A DNA stretch of 64,000 nucleotides from the NCBI GenBank assembly GCA_040766665.1, contig JAXGQD010000007.1, positions 1 through 64,000 on the forward strand, in the 5' to 3' direction. Source of the stretch: JAXGQD01 sp040766665. Its GTDB lineage: Bacteria; Bacillota; Clostridia; Saccharofermentanales; Fastidiosipilaceae. Within the stretch, counting starts at the first letter, position 1. Every line of letters begins with the position of its first letter. A program made the position numbers and the translations under genes. Below the pieces are notes generated by a model. That model was not told where the DNA came from and did no database searches. It saw only the letters and a program-made list of their open reading frames with translations. Positions 56,163-64,000 of the stretch are shown here, piece by piece.

Positions 56163-56192
56163 AGAAGCCTCCACTGGCTATTGATTTTTTAG

Positions 56193-56225
56193 CTGCGACG
56201 CTACGGAAAGTTCCGTATGCCGCAG
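56193..56225. other. Hairpin between deoA and serS
   Basis: TACGGAA-AG-TTCCGTA (56202-56217) extended by CTGCG/CGCAG (56193-56197, 56221-56225). On the minus strand it is followed by CTAAAAAATC, not a T-run, so it is not a standard terminator for deoA. It sits in the serS leader. Confidence 0.4.
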
Positions 56226-56289
56226 TTATTGTAAGCATTTAAGCGCTTGAAAGCAAATAAAGCCAACAGTTACACGCTGGTCAGACTGA

Positions 56290-57612
56290 TCAGTAACGCT
56301 CTACCGCATCCTTGCTGATGCGCGCATAAATCAGCTTTTCAGCCTCGGGTTCCGCTTCGGAAAACTGCAGTGCAGCAGCAAACCTTTCTGCAGCGGTGGC
56401 AAAGAGTGCGGTATCATCCGCATAGAATTCTGCCAATACTTCACCCGTTTTTACCGCATCCCCGGTCTTTTTATGAAGCACGATACCAGCAGAGTAGTCG
56501 ATTGCATCTTCTATGGTGGCACGACCCGCACCCAAGAGTGAGGAAGCGATGCCTATACCCTCGGTATCCATGCGGCTGATGTACCCGTCTTGTTTTGCGA
56601 TACACTCAAACTTATGCTCTGCTTGTTTAAAGCGCTTGTAGTCATCGATAACGTCCGCATCTCCACCTTGTGCAGCAATCATGGCGCGCAGACGCTCCAA
56701 AGCGCTGCCATCGTTTAATGTTTGCTTGGCCATTTCGAGACAAGTTTCAATTTCCCCTTTGCCTGCAAGATAGAGCATCTCTGCTGCCAGTTTGAGACTG
56801 ACTTCGGTTAAATCTGCCGGGCCATGCCCTTTTAACGTTTCTATTGATTCAATCACTTCAAGACTGTTGCCTATGGCAAATCCTAAAGGCCGGTCCATAT
56901 CCGTAATCAATGCGGAGGTTTTTCTGCCGTTTTCCTCGCCGATGGCTACCATTTTTTGAGCGAGGAGGATTGAATCTTCAATGGTCTTCATGAATGCACC
57001 GCTGCCGGTTTTAACATCCAAAACGATACAACTGCTGCCTGAGGCAAGCTTCTTGCTCATGATGGAAGCCGCAATTAACGGAATACTGTCGACGGTCGCG
57101 GTCACGTCGCGTAGGGCATAGAGTTTTTTGTCAGCCGGGGCGAGTTGCCCGCTCTGACCGATAACCGCTAAGCCGGTATCGTTCACTTGCGCGAAAAAGT
57201 CTTCCTGACTTAGGGCAATGTGCAAGCCCGGAATCGCTTCGAGTTTGTCCACGGTGCCGCCCGTGTGACCTAAGCCACGTCCGGACATTTTGGCGACCTT
57301 CACCCCGCAAGCCGCAGCGATGGGCGCGATGATCAGCGTCGTCTTATCCCCCACCCCACCGGTCGAATGTTTGTCCACCGTGGCACCGTGAATGGCCGAA
57401 AGGTCAATCATGTCACCGGAGCGCGCAACGGCCATCGTCAGCGCAGCGGTTTCACTGTCGCTCATCCCTTCGAAATAGATGGCCATCAATAAGGCCGATA
57501 CCTGATAATCCGGTACTGCACCGGAGACGTAGGATTCAATCCACCATTTGATTTCCGCTTCGCTTAAGGCTTCACCGTGTTTCTTTTTGCTGATCAGATC
57601 GAACATTCTCAT
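56290..57612 (-). CDS. deoA: Pyrimidine-nucleoside (thymidine) phosphorylase
   Basis: Phosphorolysis of thymidine/uridine to base and (deoxy)ribose-1-phosphate, nucleoside salvage. 440 residues from ATG 57612 (AAGGAGAG 8 nt upstream). N-terminal helical domain (DLISKKKHGEALSEAEI), phosphate loop KHSTGGVGDKT, MSGRGLGHTGGTVDKLE, the signature motif region SIMSKKLASG, and a C-terminal HKKTGDAVKTGE domain. The Lys/Ser set suggests the broad-specificity Firmicute Pdp type. 44 bp after trmL. Confidence 0.93.
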   Translation of the reverse strand: MRMFDLISKKKHGEALSEAEIKWWIESYVSGAVPDYQVSALLMAIYFEGMSDSETAALTMAVARSGDMIDLSAIHGATVDKHSTGGVGDKTTLIIAPIAAACGVKVAKMSGRGLGHTGGTVDKLEAIPGLHIALSQEDFFAQVNDTGLAVIGQSGQLAPADKKLYALRDVTATVDSIPLIAASIMSKKLASGSSCIVLDVKTGSGAFMKTIEDSILLAQKMVAIGEENGRKTSALITDMDRPLGFAIGNSLEVIESIETLKGHGPADLTEVSLKLAAEMLYLAGKGEIETCLEMAKQTLNDGSALERLRAMIAAQGGDADVIDDYKRFKQAEHKFECIAKQDGYISRMDTEGIGIASSLLGAGRATIEDAIDYSAGIVLHKKTGDAVKTGEVLAEFYADDTALFATAAERFAAALQFSEAEPEAEKLIYARISKDAVERY

Positions 57613-57655
57613 AAGTCGCTCTCCTTTTCGTCTCATGTATAAGGTTCAGACATCT

Positions 57656-58144
57656 CTAGTGCTTGGCAAAATAATCACTGGCACCGCGCAAGCCCTGAAA
57701 ACCATGCTGTCGCATCACTTCATAAGCTAAAACGGCGACCGCATTGCTCAAATTCAAGGAACGATACTGTTCGTTCATTGGGATACGGATACAGCGTTCC
57801 GGGTGCACCTGCAACAAATCTTCCGGCAGACCTTTGGTTTCTTTGCCGAATACAAGCAAGCAATCCTCAGGGAAACATATATCGCTATACACCTGGGCGG
57901 CCTTGGTCGTAGCGTAGTAAATGGCGCCATGGTAGCTGCGTAGCAAGTCTTCCAAGCTGTCCCAGAGTTGTAGATCCAAGTCATACCAATAATCCAAACC
58001 GGCCCGTTTGACTTGTTTATCATCGATACTAAAGCCCAAGCTGCCGCAGAGGTGCAGTTTAAGTCCGAGCGCGACGCAGGTACGCGCGATGTTTCCCGTA
58101 TTGGCCGGGATTTCCGGCTCGAGCAAACAGATCTCTAAAGGCAC
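57656..58144 (-). CDS. trmL: tRNA (cytidine/uridine-34 2'-O)-methyltransferase
   Basis: SPOUT-fold methyltransferase acting on the wobble base of tRNA-Leu. 162 residues from GTG 58144, whose GAGGAGG site lies inside the end of whiA; the two genes overlap by 10 nt. EPEIPANTGNIARTC start, LVFGKETKGLPEDLL and the knot RIPMNEQYRSLNLSNAVAV are the family motifs. Confidence 0.93.
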   Translation of the reverse strand: MPLEICLLEPEIPANTGNIARTCVALGLKLHLCGSLGFSIDDKQVKRAGLDYWYDLDLQLWDSLEDLLRSYHGAIYYATTKAAQVYSDICFPEDCLLVFGKETKGLPEDLLQVHPERCIRIPMNEQYRSLNLSNAVAVLAYEVMRQHGFQGLRGASDYFAKH

Positions 58145-59061
58145 AGTTCCTCCTCGGCAATTTGCTCTAATTTACGGAGGCGATGATGCATACCGGATTT
58201 GCCGATGCTTTTGCTCTGCAGCGCCCCCAATTCCGCAATCGATAAACCCGGATTCGCCAGCCGGCTCTCCGCCGTTTCACGCAGCTGTGGTGGCAGAAAC
58301 TCAAAACCCTTCTCTTGCTGCAGGCGCTCCAGCAAGTCCATCTGCCGCGCCGCCGTATCCGCAATCCGTCTGGCATTGGCGCTGTCACAGTTCACCACAC
58401 GATTGACCGAGTTATTGACTTCCTTGTCCACACGTCCCGCCTCGAAATGCAGCAAAGCTTTTGCTGCTCCGCTTAAACCCAATACCGCCGCAATATCATC
58501 CGCATCCTTGATGTAGATGACGTTACTGCCGTAGCGCTTAATAATGCCGCAGCGCAGAGCAAATTCTTTCAGTAACAATACGGCAAAATCCACTAAACTG
58601 ATGCGACGGATGGAGAATTCTAGGTGGTAGGTTTTACTGGGCTCTGCCAAAGAACCGCAGGATAAAAAAAGCGCTCTGAGGATGATACGGCGCTGGGCTT
58701 CGTCAAAAGCTGCGGGATCAAGCCCAATGCGGCCGCGCACGAAGTCGAAATGAAAGCTTTCGGCAAGCCAAGTGCGTAAGTCATTGACCGCCGCTTCTTC
58801 GCTCAGCTCGAAAGTACTGATACCCTTACCGATGATCAGCTCCGCTTCAGCAGCGAATTGCCGGGCTATAGTGTCCCGCAGAAACTCCACAAAGGGGCGG
58901 TAAGCCAAGCTGTAGCGGATGCTTTGTTGATTGATTTTCGCCGTACTCATCAGGGCAAAAGCCAAGAGCAACAGACGCTCGTCCGGCGTGACGGGCTGCT
59001 CCAAAAGTTCTTCCTTCAGCTTCTGCGAAAAGCTGCTGCGTTTGCGGCTCAACTCTATCAA
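58135..59061 (-). CDS. whiA: DNA-binding protein WhiA
   Basis: 308 residues from TTG 59061 (GAGGAAAT upstream), overlapping the yvcK stop by 4 nt. N-terminal divergent LAGLIDADG-homing-endonuclease fold (RRIILRALFLSCGSLAEPSK; YHLEFSI) without catalytic residues, and a C-terminal helix-turn-helix (NPGLSIAELGALQSKSIGKSGMHHRLRKL). In Firmicutes WhiA affects chromosome segregation and division. Placement after yvcK is typical. Confidence 0.93.
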   Translation of the reverse strand: MIELSRKRSSFSQKLKEELLEQPVTPDERLLLLAFALMSTAKINQQSIRYSLAYRPFVEFLRDTIARQFAAEAELIIGKGISTFELSEEAAVNDLRTWLAESFHFDFVRGRIGLDPAAFDEAQRRIILRALFLSCGSLAEPSKTYHLEFSIRRISLVDFAVLLLKEFALRCGIIKRYGSNVIYIKDADDIAAVLGLSGAAKALLHFEAGRVDKEVNNSVNRVVNCDSANARRIADTAARQMDLLERLQQEKGFEFLPPQLRETAESRLANPGLSIAELGALQSKSIGKSGMHHRLRKLEQIAEEELCL

Positions 59062-60134
59062 TAGATTTCCTCGCGTTTAAAGACTTTGGTTTTGGCTTCA
59101 AGCAGCTTCTTCTCCTGTACTTCCAGAGCGAGTTGAATGAGCGTCTGAGCCAGAATCTGTGTATCGTGGCGGATTTTGCCATCATTCACCGTCACTAAAG
59201 GCCTGGTGAGGAGTTGGATATTGAATTCTCGCAATTCCTCGACACTATTGCCAACCAGCTCGGAGTGCGTCTTTAAATATTCCTCCTGCAATCTCCCGGT
59301 GATGGGCGCGGAGTTAGCGATGCAATAATCCAACCAATGATTGTTTTCCAGCGCATTACTGTGTTTGAGAATAGCCCTGACGTGGTCGGTGCAGTTGAAG
59401 CCCAGCGTTTCAGCAGGTTGTGTCATGATATTACAAACGTAAACACAGGCGGCTTCCGTCTGGTCCAAGGCCTCAACAATCTGCGGAAAAAGCAGATTGG
59501 GCATAATCGAGGTGTAGAGGCTACCGGGTCCCAAAACGACTAAATCCGCATTCAGGATGGCTTCAATCGACTCCATCAAAGGTTCGGCATCGGCCGGTTC
59601 CATCAGCATTTGCGCGATGGGATTTTGCAAATCGGGGCGGCGGTCACCGATATTAGATTCACCGGCAATCAAGCTACCATCCTGGAGCTGCGCGACGATG
59701 TTTAAATCCGTTAACGAGACGGGCAAAACCCGCCCCACGACGGCCAAAACATGGCTGAAGTTGCGAATCGCATCATAAAAGTTCCCGGAAACGTTGGTCA
59801 GGGCTGTAAGAAAGAGATTTCCGAAGTTCTGTCCGGCCAGACTACCCTCCGTAAAGCGGTAGTTCATCAGATTTTCCATCACCGCTTCGGTATCTGCCAG
59901 AGCCAGGAGACAGTTGCGAATATCGCCCGGGGGTAAAATTCCATAGTCCTTGCGCAATAAACCGGAGGAACCACCGTCATCTGCTACTGTAACGATGGCC
60001 GTAATGTGTTCCGTATAGGTTTTCAGTCCTCTTAACATGGTGGAAAGACCGGTACCTCCACCGATCACCACAATTTCTGGACCCTCGTCAGGATTTTTCA
60101 GCATTTGCCGAATTTCTTTTTGATAGCTTTTCAT
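59058..60134 (-). CDS. yvcK: YvcK / CofD-like UDP-sugar-binding regulator
   Basis: 358 residues; EIVVIGGGTGLSTMLRGLK is the glycine-rich UDP-sugar site, TVADDGGSSGLLRKDYGILPPGD and LGPGSLYTSIMPNLLF are family signatures. In Bacillus YvcK binds UDP-GlcNAc and stimulates GlmS, linking carbon state to wall synthesis. Between murB (43 bp) and whiA (overlap). The usual upstream partner rapZ is missing here. Confidence 0.93.
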   Translation of the reverse strand: MKSYQKEIRQMLKNPDEGPEIVVIGGGTGLSTMLRGLKTYTEHITAIVTVADDGGSSGLLRKDYGILPPGDIRNCLLALADTEAVMENLMNYRFTEGSLAGQNFGNLFLTALTNVSGNFYDAIRNFSHVLAVVGRVLPVSLTDLNIVAQLQDGSLIAGESNIGDRRPDLQNPIAQMLMEPADAEPLMESIEAILNADLVVLGPGSLYTSIMPNLLFPQIVEALDQTEAACVYVCNIMTQPAETLGFNCTDHVRAILKHSNALENNHWLDYCIANSAPITGRLQEEYLKTHSELVGNSVEELREFNIQLLTRPLVTVNDGKIRHDTQILAQTLIQLALEVQEKKLLEAKTKVFKREEIY

Positions 60135-60177
60135 TTCAAATCCTCATTCGCCTGAAGCGAAACGAGTCACAGGCTGT

Positions 60178-61203
60178 TTAATGGAAAAGATTCTTTCCGT
60201 ACTCATCCAGCACTCTGATCTCCGGTTCCAGTACAACACCGAAACGCGCTTTCACTTCTGCTTGCACGTAGGCAACCAAATCGTAAATGTCTTGAGCCTG
60301 TGCCTGATCGACATTCACGATGAAGCCGGCATGCTTCAGGGAAACTTCCGCTCCGCCGATGCGTTTGCCCTTCAAACCTGCGTCCATAATCAGTTTGCCC
60401 GCGTAGAAACCCTCAGGCCTCTTGAAAACACTGCCTGAACTGGGCAAGTCCAATGGCTGTGTGCTGATGCGTCGGGCGTTTAATTCGTCCATCCGCGTCT
60501 GTATCGCGGCTTTGTCGTCAAAATTCAGGAGAAAGAAAGCGGCCAAAACGGTGTGCTTCTTCTCACGGTAGAGGCTGTCACGGTATGAAAAATTTTGCTC
60601 AGCGGCAAAAGCCTCCGCGAAAGTCCCCTCTTTATCCATATATTCTGTCAGTAAAGTGACATCTGCCATGCAAGAACCATAGGCCCCTGCGTTCATAAAT
60701 AGTGCCCCACCGACGGTTCCCGGGATACCACAGGCAAACTCCAAGCCACTCAGACCTTGTGCCGCAGCAAAGAGCGAGAGCCCTTTGGTAAGCACGCCGG
60801 CTTCGGCGTAGACCAAGCGTTGTCGCTGCCAATCGATATCCGTTTTCACGTATGGCTCATGACTGCCCAATGTGAAAGTCTGAGCCGGAATACGATTCAA
60901 CACGGCCTGACTCTCCGCTTCGTTCAATATACGCAGGCCACTGAACGAAGGTTTCAGGTAGAGGACTAATCCGCGATAACCCGCGTCGTTGATGACCAGG
61001 TTGCTACCGCCACCTAACACGAGATGCGGTAATCCCGCAGCCGTAGCGGCGTTAATCAGCTCACGTAACTGTGTCCGTGTTTCCGGTATGCAGAAATAAT
61101 CAGCTGTCCCACCCACACCCATCGTCGTATAAGGGGCAAGTTTGACGTCTTTTGTTACTTCTATGTTTTGTTTATCTGTCCAATTGCTTTTGACGCTGTT
61201 CAC
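60178..61203 (-). CDS. murB: UDP-N-acetylenolpyruvoylglucosamine reductase
   Basis: FAD/NADPH enzyme making UDP-MurNAc for peptidoglycan. 341 residues from GTG 61203 with GGGAGAG about 9 nt upstream; an earlier in-frame GTG (61242) would overlap hprK. TTMGVGGTADYF start, LGGGSNLVINDAGYRG for FAD, FACGIPGTVGGALFMNAGAYG, FSYRDSLYR and the catalytic serine in LPSSGSVFKRPEG show a type II-like MurB. Lies 22 bp after hprK. Confidence 0.95.
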   Translation of the reverse strand: MNSVKSNWTDKQNIEVTKDVKLAPYTTMGVGGTADYFCIPETRTQLRELINAATAAGLPHLVLGGGSNLVINDAGYRGLVLYLKPSFSGLRILNEAESQAVLNRIPAQTFTLGSHEPYVKTDIDWQRQRLVYAEAGVLTKGLSLFAAAQGLSGLEFACGIPGTVGGALFMNAGAYGSCMADVTLLTEYMDKEGTFAEAFAAEQNFSYRDSLYREKKHTVLAAFFLLNFDDKAAIQTRMDELNARRISTQPLDLPSSGSVFKRPEGFYAGKLIMDAGLKGKRIGGAEVSLKHAGFIVNVDQAQAQDIYDLVAYVQAEVKARFGVVLEPEIRVLDEYGKNLFH

Positions 61204-61225
61204 GCGCTGCTTCTCTCCCGTTATT

Positions 61226-62146
61226 CTAATTATTACGGGCACCGAAAAGTCGTTCGGTCAGTGCTTGCGCAGCGTTATAGCCCATTTGTTTCTGACGGAA
61301 GTTGATTGCGGCGACCTCGGCGATAATGGCCAGGTTTCGTCCCGGTCTGACCGGTATGGTGGTGGAAGGAATTTTTATTCCGAGTATCTCGGTAAATTCC
61401 TGATTTATCCCCAAACGCTCATAGACTTTCTTCTCGTCCCAAAGCTCTAAATTGATAATAAAATTGATGGTCTCCTGCAGTTTAATCGATGAAACACCGT
61501 ACATTTCTTTGACATCCATGATGCCTAAGCCGCGGATTTCTATAAGGTGGCGGATAATCTCCGGTGCCTGCCCCAGCAGAGTGGTATCAGAAACGCGTCT
61601 CACTTCGACCAGGTCATCGGCAATCAGACGGTGACCGCGTTTGACGATTTCCATAGCCGTTTCGGATTTACCGACACCGCTTTCACCCAGCATCAAAATG
61701 CCTTCACCGTATATCTCAACCAAAACGCCGTGCAGCGTGGTTTGAGGGGCCAACTCTACGTTCAGGTACTTCACAACCGAGCTGACAAAGGTTGAAGTCG
61801 CCTCATCCGTCCGTAGTACAGGGATACTGTATTTGTTGGAACATTCGAGCATTTCCGGAAAAAGATTGTGGTGACGTGAAAGAATCATGCAGGGAATCCC
61901 TTTGGCAAAAAGCGCATCAATTCTTTTAAAACGCTCTTCGGAACTCAGCCTTTCCAAAAAAGCGACCTCCATATTACCCAGCAACTGAATACGATCCGGA
62001 CCGAAATGTTCAAAATAACCAGCCAGCTGCAAACCGGGACGGGTCACATCAGCCACAGTGATCATGATATCGTCCGAATTACCGAAGTCCGTAAGACGTT
62101 CCAATTTAAAAGTGTCAATAATCGCAGTCAATTTTACGGCTGACAT
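61226..62146 (-). CDS. hprK: HPr kinase/phosphorylase
   Basis: Master switch of carbon catabolite repression: phosphorylates/dephosphorylates Ser46 of HPr. 306 residues from ATG 62146 (GGAGG upstream). Walker A is GESGVGKSETAMEIVKRGH, followed by LIADDLVEVRR, and the family signature is EIRGLGIMDVKEMYGVSSIK. N-terminal domain (1-130) has the usual regulatory fold (SRHHNLFPEMLECSNKYSIP). Its presence supports a Bacillota host. Confidence 0.97.
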   Translation of the reverse strand: MSAVKLTAIIDTFKLERLTDFGNSDDIMITVADVTRPGLQLAGYFEHFGPDRIQLLGNMEVAFLERLSSEERFKRIDALFAKGIPCMILSRHHNLFPEMLECSNKYSIPVLRTDEATSTFVSSVVKYLNVELAPQTTLHGVLVEIYGEGILMLGESGVGKSETAMEIVKRGHRLIADDLVEVRRVSDTTLLGQAPEIIRHLIEIRGLGIMDVKEMYGVSSIKLQETINFIINLELWDEKKVYERLGINQEFTEILGIKIPSTTIPVRPGRNLAIIAEVAAINFRQKQMGYNAAQALTERLFGARNN

Positions 62147-62227
62147 AGTCACCTCCGCCAAGCAGAATTTCACCTCAGTTTACCATAAACCACCAGGCTT
62201 CAGACAGTCAGGCTTAGAAGCTGATAC

Positions 62228-62272
62228 AAAAAAGACTGCCTCCGCAATTCAGTTCTGCATCGGAGACAGTCT
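62228..62272 (-). terminator. Terminator of tRNA-Gly
   Basis: On the minus strand AGACTG-x-CTCCG ... CGGAG-x-CAGTCT is followed by TTTTTTGT; an 11-bp stem with one mismatch and a 16-nt loop, two bases after the encoded CCA end. Confidence 0.88.
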
Positions 62273-62273
62273 A

Positions 62274-62348
62274 TGGAGCGGAATACGAGATTCGAACTCG
62301 CGACTTTCACCTTGGCAAGGTGACACTCTACCACTGAGTTAATTCCGC
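62274..62348 (-). tRNA. tRNA-Gly (GCC), with encoded CCA
   Basis: Seven-bp acceptor GCGGAAT/ATTCCGC, D-arm AACTCAGTGGTAGAGT, anticodon stem-loop TCACC-TTGCCAA-GGTGA giving anticodon GCC, and T-arm GCGAGTTCGAATCTCGT. The CCA (62274-62276) is in the gene. Single-gene transcript with its own promoter and terminator. Confidence 0.97.
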
Positions 62349-62362
62349 ATTGTAAAAGCACA

Positions 62363-62385
62363 AGTCACAGATCAGCTCTGTGACT
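62363..62385 (-). other. Hairpin in the pre-tRNA-Gly leader
   Basis: AGTCACAGA-GCTGA-TCTGTGACT (minus strand) is a perfect 9-bp stem between the promoter's -10 box and the tRNA 5' end. It could mark the precursor for processing or end read-through from upstream. Confidence 0.55.
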
Positions 62386-62392
62386 AGCCGTG

Positions 62393-62421
62393 ATTATAGA
62401 AAAATGTCTCAGAACTGTCAA
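62393..62421 (-). promoter_or_regulatory. tRNA-Gly promoter
   Basis: Perfect consensus on the minus strand: TTGACA (62416-62421), 17-bp spacer, TATAAT (62393-62398). Confidence 0.92.
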
Positions 62422-62426
62422 ATCGT

Positions 62427-63332
62427 TCAGCGCCAATATGCTCCTAAATCATCCACATTACCGCCTAAGCGTTTGATCGATGAAAGCGCCTCAGCCAGTA
62501 AGGCACGATCCTCCGAGGCTGCCCCGCGCTCGACAAAGGAACGCAATAGCGGCACCGCTCGGCCGTCCCCGTAATCGCCCAAACAAATAATCGGAATGAT
62601 TTTTTCGGACATACTTTTAAAAGCGCGGCGCAGCATCTGGTAGCTTTCCTCCTCCGGCTCTGCTTTGGCATTCTCTGTGAGGAAAACCAAGAGATAGTCT
62701 ACATTCGGATTCAGAACCTCACGGGTCAACGCTTCGCTGATAAATTCTCGTAGTAGTGGAACAGCGGCCAGTCCGAAATACTGACAAGAGGCTTTAGCTG
62801 CTGTAGCTATGCGCTCATGCAATAAATCACTGCCTAGGATGTGTTCGAGAAATTTGGCTAAAAAATTCAAATCCTGCCATTGCCCTAATAATTCGATCGA
62901 AACACATTGAATATCTAGTTCTTCCTGCTTTCCCGCTTCCTCTTCTTCCTCCAAATCCAAAGGCAGAGCGAAAGCCCTTGCGATGATGGCGGGGCGCACT
63001 TCTGCGATGTGTTTGCCCAGATGAATTTGGAAGTACTCCGGTAGCAGCGCATCACAGCCTGCAGCGAAAACGTCATAGGCCAAGATCAGTTGCTCTGGTG
63101 TCTCGAGGCTGTCGATAAAAGCAGCCGGACTTCCCTCCAAACCCTCTAGCGGCTTATCAAACCAGCCGGCCATGGCGTTGAGCGACTCACGTTGGAGTTC
63201 TTCGGCAAAATCCGCCCGGTCAAAATCTTCAGGCTCAGCTGCATCACTGAGTATATCGAAAACGTCAGCCAAGGCATTGTTATAAGCGCGGCAAATCAAA
63301 GACGCGGTATCGTGTAGATTGGTTTCTTTCAT
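62427..63332 (-). CDS. HEAT-like helical-repeat protein, unknown function
   Basis: 301 residues, no family recognised. Almost all-helical, with repeated Leu/Ala-rich helix pairs in the C-terminal half: CVSIELLGQWQDLNFLAKFL, AAVPLLREFISEAL and GRAVPLLRSFVERGAASEDRALLAEALSSIKRL resemble HEAT/PBS-lyase-like scaffold repeats. An acidic loop (EEEEEAGKQEE) lies near residue 130. No signal or membrane segment. It follows the branching-enzyme gene by 15 bp, so co-transcribed; probably a protein-protein scaffold. Confidence 0.75.
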   Translation of the reverse strand: MKETNLHDTASLICRAYNNALADVFDILSDAAEPEDFDRADFAEELQRESLNAMAGWFDKPLEGLEGSPAAFIDSLETPEQLILAYDVFAAGCDALLPEYFQIHLGKHIAEVRPAIIARAFALPLDLEEEEEAGKQEELDIQCVSIELLGQWQDLNFLAKFLEHILGSDLLHERIATAAKASCQYFGLAAVPLLREFISEALTREVLNPNVDYLLVFLTENAKAEPEEESYQMLRRAFKSMSEKIIPIICLGDYGDGRAVPLLRSFVERGAASEDRALLAEALSSIKRLGGNVDDLGAYWR

Positions 63333-63347
63333 GCAATCAAGATCTTT

Positions 63348-64000
63348 CTAAATTGATTCGCCCATGTAGCGCAAATAAATAGCGGAAAGCGGGGGCAAGG
63401 GCATCTCCAGCTCAGGCACAATCTCCGGAATTAGCACCGTTGCATCCTGTATCGTCTTCTCCAGCATTTCGGAACTGAGTGATTCAGGCTCTTTGTCAGC
63501 AAGGCTGATGGCGCCGATTTCGTAAAGACTCCTGATTTCGCTGTAATAGGTTTCCAGTTTGTCGATTAAGTCTTTGCGTGCCGCAGTGAGTTGTTTTTGT
63601 TTCATCTTCAAGCTGCCGTAACGGCGTTCCATCATGGTAAAGGCCGCCGCCGCATCAGGCACGGTGGTGGTCAGGACCCGCCCTTTCGTATCGGCCGCCA
63701 CATAGCCGCTGCCGCCATACCGCGAGTCATCGCTGTTCAGTAAAACTTCATAACGCCCAAATGAGGGCACGGTCAGTTTATATACAGGTAGGGTGGCCGG
63801 GGTCATGTTTAAGATACAGAGTACGTGACCGCCATCGTTGTCATAGCGGGCAAAAGCCAGTACCGAGTTTTGGTAATAGTCTACTTTTTGCCAGGTAAAA
63901 CCGCTCCAACTGTCGTCTCTCTCCCAGAAGGCGGGTAAATCGAGATAGAGATGATTCAGTTCGGCCACAAATGCATGGTGCTGTGCATGCGCTTCAAATT
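63348..64000 (-). CDS. glgB: 1,4-alpha-glucan branching enzyme, C-terminal part (runs off window)
   Basis: The reading frame is open to the right edge (FEAHAQHHAFVAELNHLYLD at the edge); the catalytic domain is outside. LNHLYLDLPAFWERDDSWSGF matches the end of the GlgB barrel, LAFARYDNDGGHVLCILNMTP the C-terminal beta domain, YEVLLNSDDSRYGGSGYV the conserved turn, and LPPLSAIYLRY the final strand. Between the last two is an unusual segment of about 80 residues, largely helical (LTAARKDLIDKLETYYSEIR), not present in ordinary GlgB. Glycogen synthesis; no other glg genes in view. Confidence 0.8.
   Translation of the reverse strand, partial: FEAHAQHHAFVAELNHLYLDLPAFWERDDSWSGFTWQKVDYYQNSVLAFARYDNDGGHVLCILNMTPATLPVYKLTVPSFGRYEVLLNSDDSRYGGSGYVAADTKGRVLTTTVPDAAAAFTMMERRYGSLKMKQKQLTAARKDLIDKLETYYSEIRSLYEIGAISLADKEPESLSSEMLEKTIQDATVLIPEIVPELEMPLPPLSAIYLRYMGESI

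Noticed and set aside
56163..56289. T-box riboswitch before serS
   Set aside because: The gap is too short and has one hairpin but no T-box sequence or terminator T-run.

Overview
The window looks like a chromosomal segment of a low-to-medium GC member of the Bacillota (Firmicutes), most likely a Clostridia-type anaerobe. Supporting genes are hprK (HPr kinase), whiA, yvcK, a CIRCE heat-shock operator in front of groES-groEL, a GAAC-N4-GTTC (DinR/LexA-type) SOS box at dinB, an acyl-ACP thioesterase, an rpsL-rpsG-fusA-tuf operon and a very large Cna-B-repeat surface protein with a Gram-positive sorting signal. I cannot name the genus. Most genes lie on the minus strand; only an ABC-F gene and dinB with its small partner are on the plus strand.

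Layout. 1-6783: a leucine/valine/isoleucine operon (leuC-leuD-leuB-ilvD-ilvB, then the start of pgi) with a recognisable promoter. 6784-7267: non-coding, built of dispersed intergenic repeats. 7268-9206: ABC-F ATPase with one frameshift. 9259-19455: a run of minus-strand genes (cyclophilin lipoprotein, LysA-like decarboxylase, two degenerate LicD-like proteins, BaiN-like flavoprotein, CYTH protein, two membrane-anchored proteins, acyl-ACP thioesterase, small membrane protein). 19706-21739: groEL-groES with promoter and CIRCE. 21790-23900: the repeat family again, interrupted by a decayed IS256-family element with an 8-bp target duplication. 23991-28371: Thr/Pro/Ser-rich membrane protein, galE, a PfkB sugar kinase, mscS. 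28449-30070: SOS-controlled dinB and a small conserved gene.

30181-48134 is the accessory island of most interest. It holds a 4752-residue secreted protein with about 33 Cna-B domains, the last ten forming a homogeneous tandem array, ending in a VPRTG-type wall anchor. Just upstream is a 451-residue secreted partner with a pilin-like domain and no anchor, and upstream of that a polytopic-membrane LuxR-type regulator. A 730-bp leader/promoter region carries a 7-2-7 dyad placed just upstream of a possible -10 box. I infer a regulated giant-adhesin locus.

48245-52827: str operon. 52830-53330: third copy of the repeat family. 53373-64000: MATE transporter, serS, deoA, trmL, whiA, yvcK, murB, hprK, tRNA-Gly(GCC) with its own consensus promoter and terminator, a HEAT-like protein, and the 3' part of a glycogen branching enzyme with an unusual insertion.

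Four genes (ABC-F, a DUF4340-like gene, a small membrane protein, groEL) are broken by one- or two-base frame errors, mostly at short homopolymers. Because groEL is essential, I read most of these as sequencing or assembly errors, not true pseudogenes.
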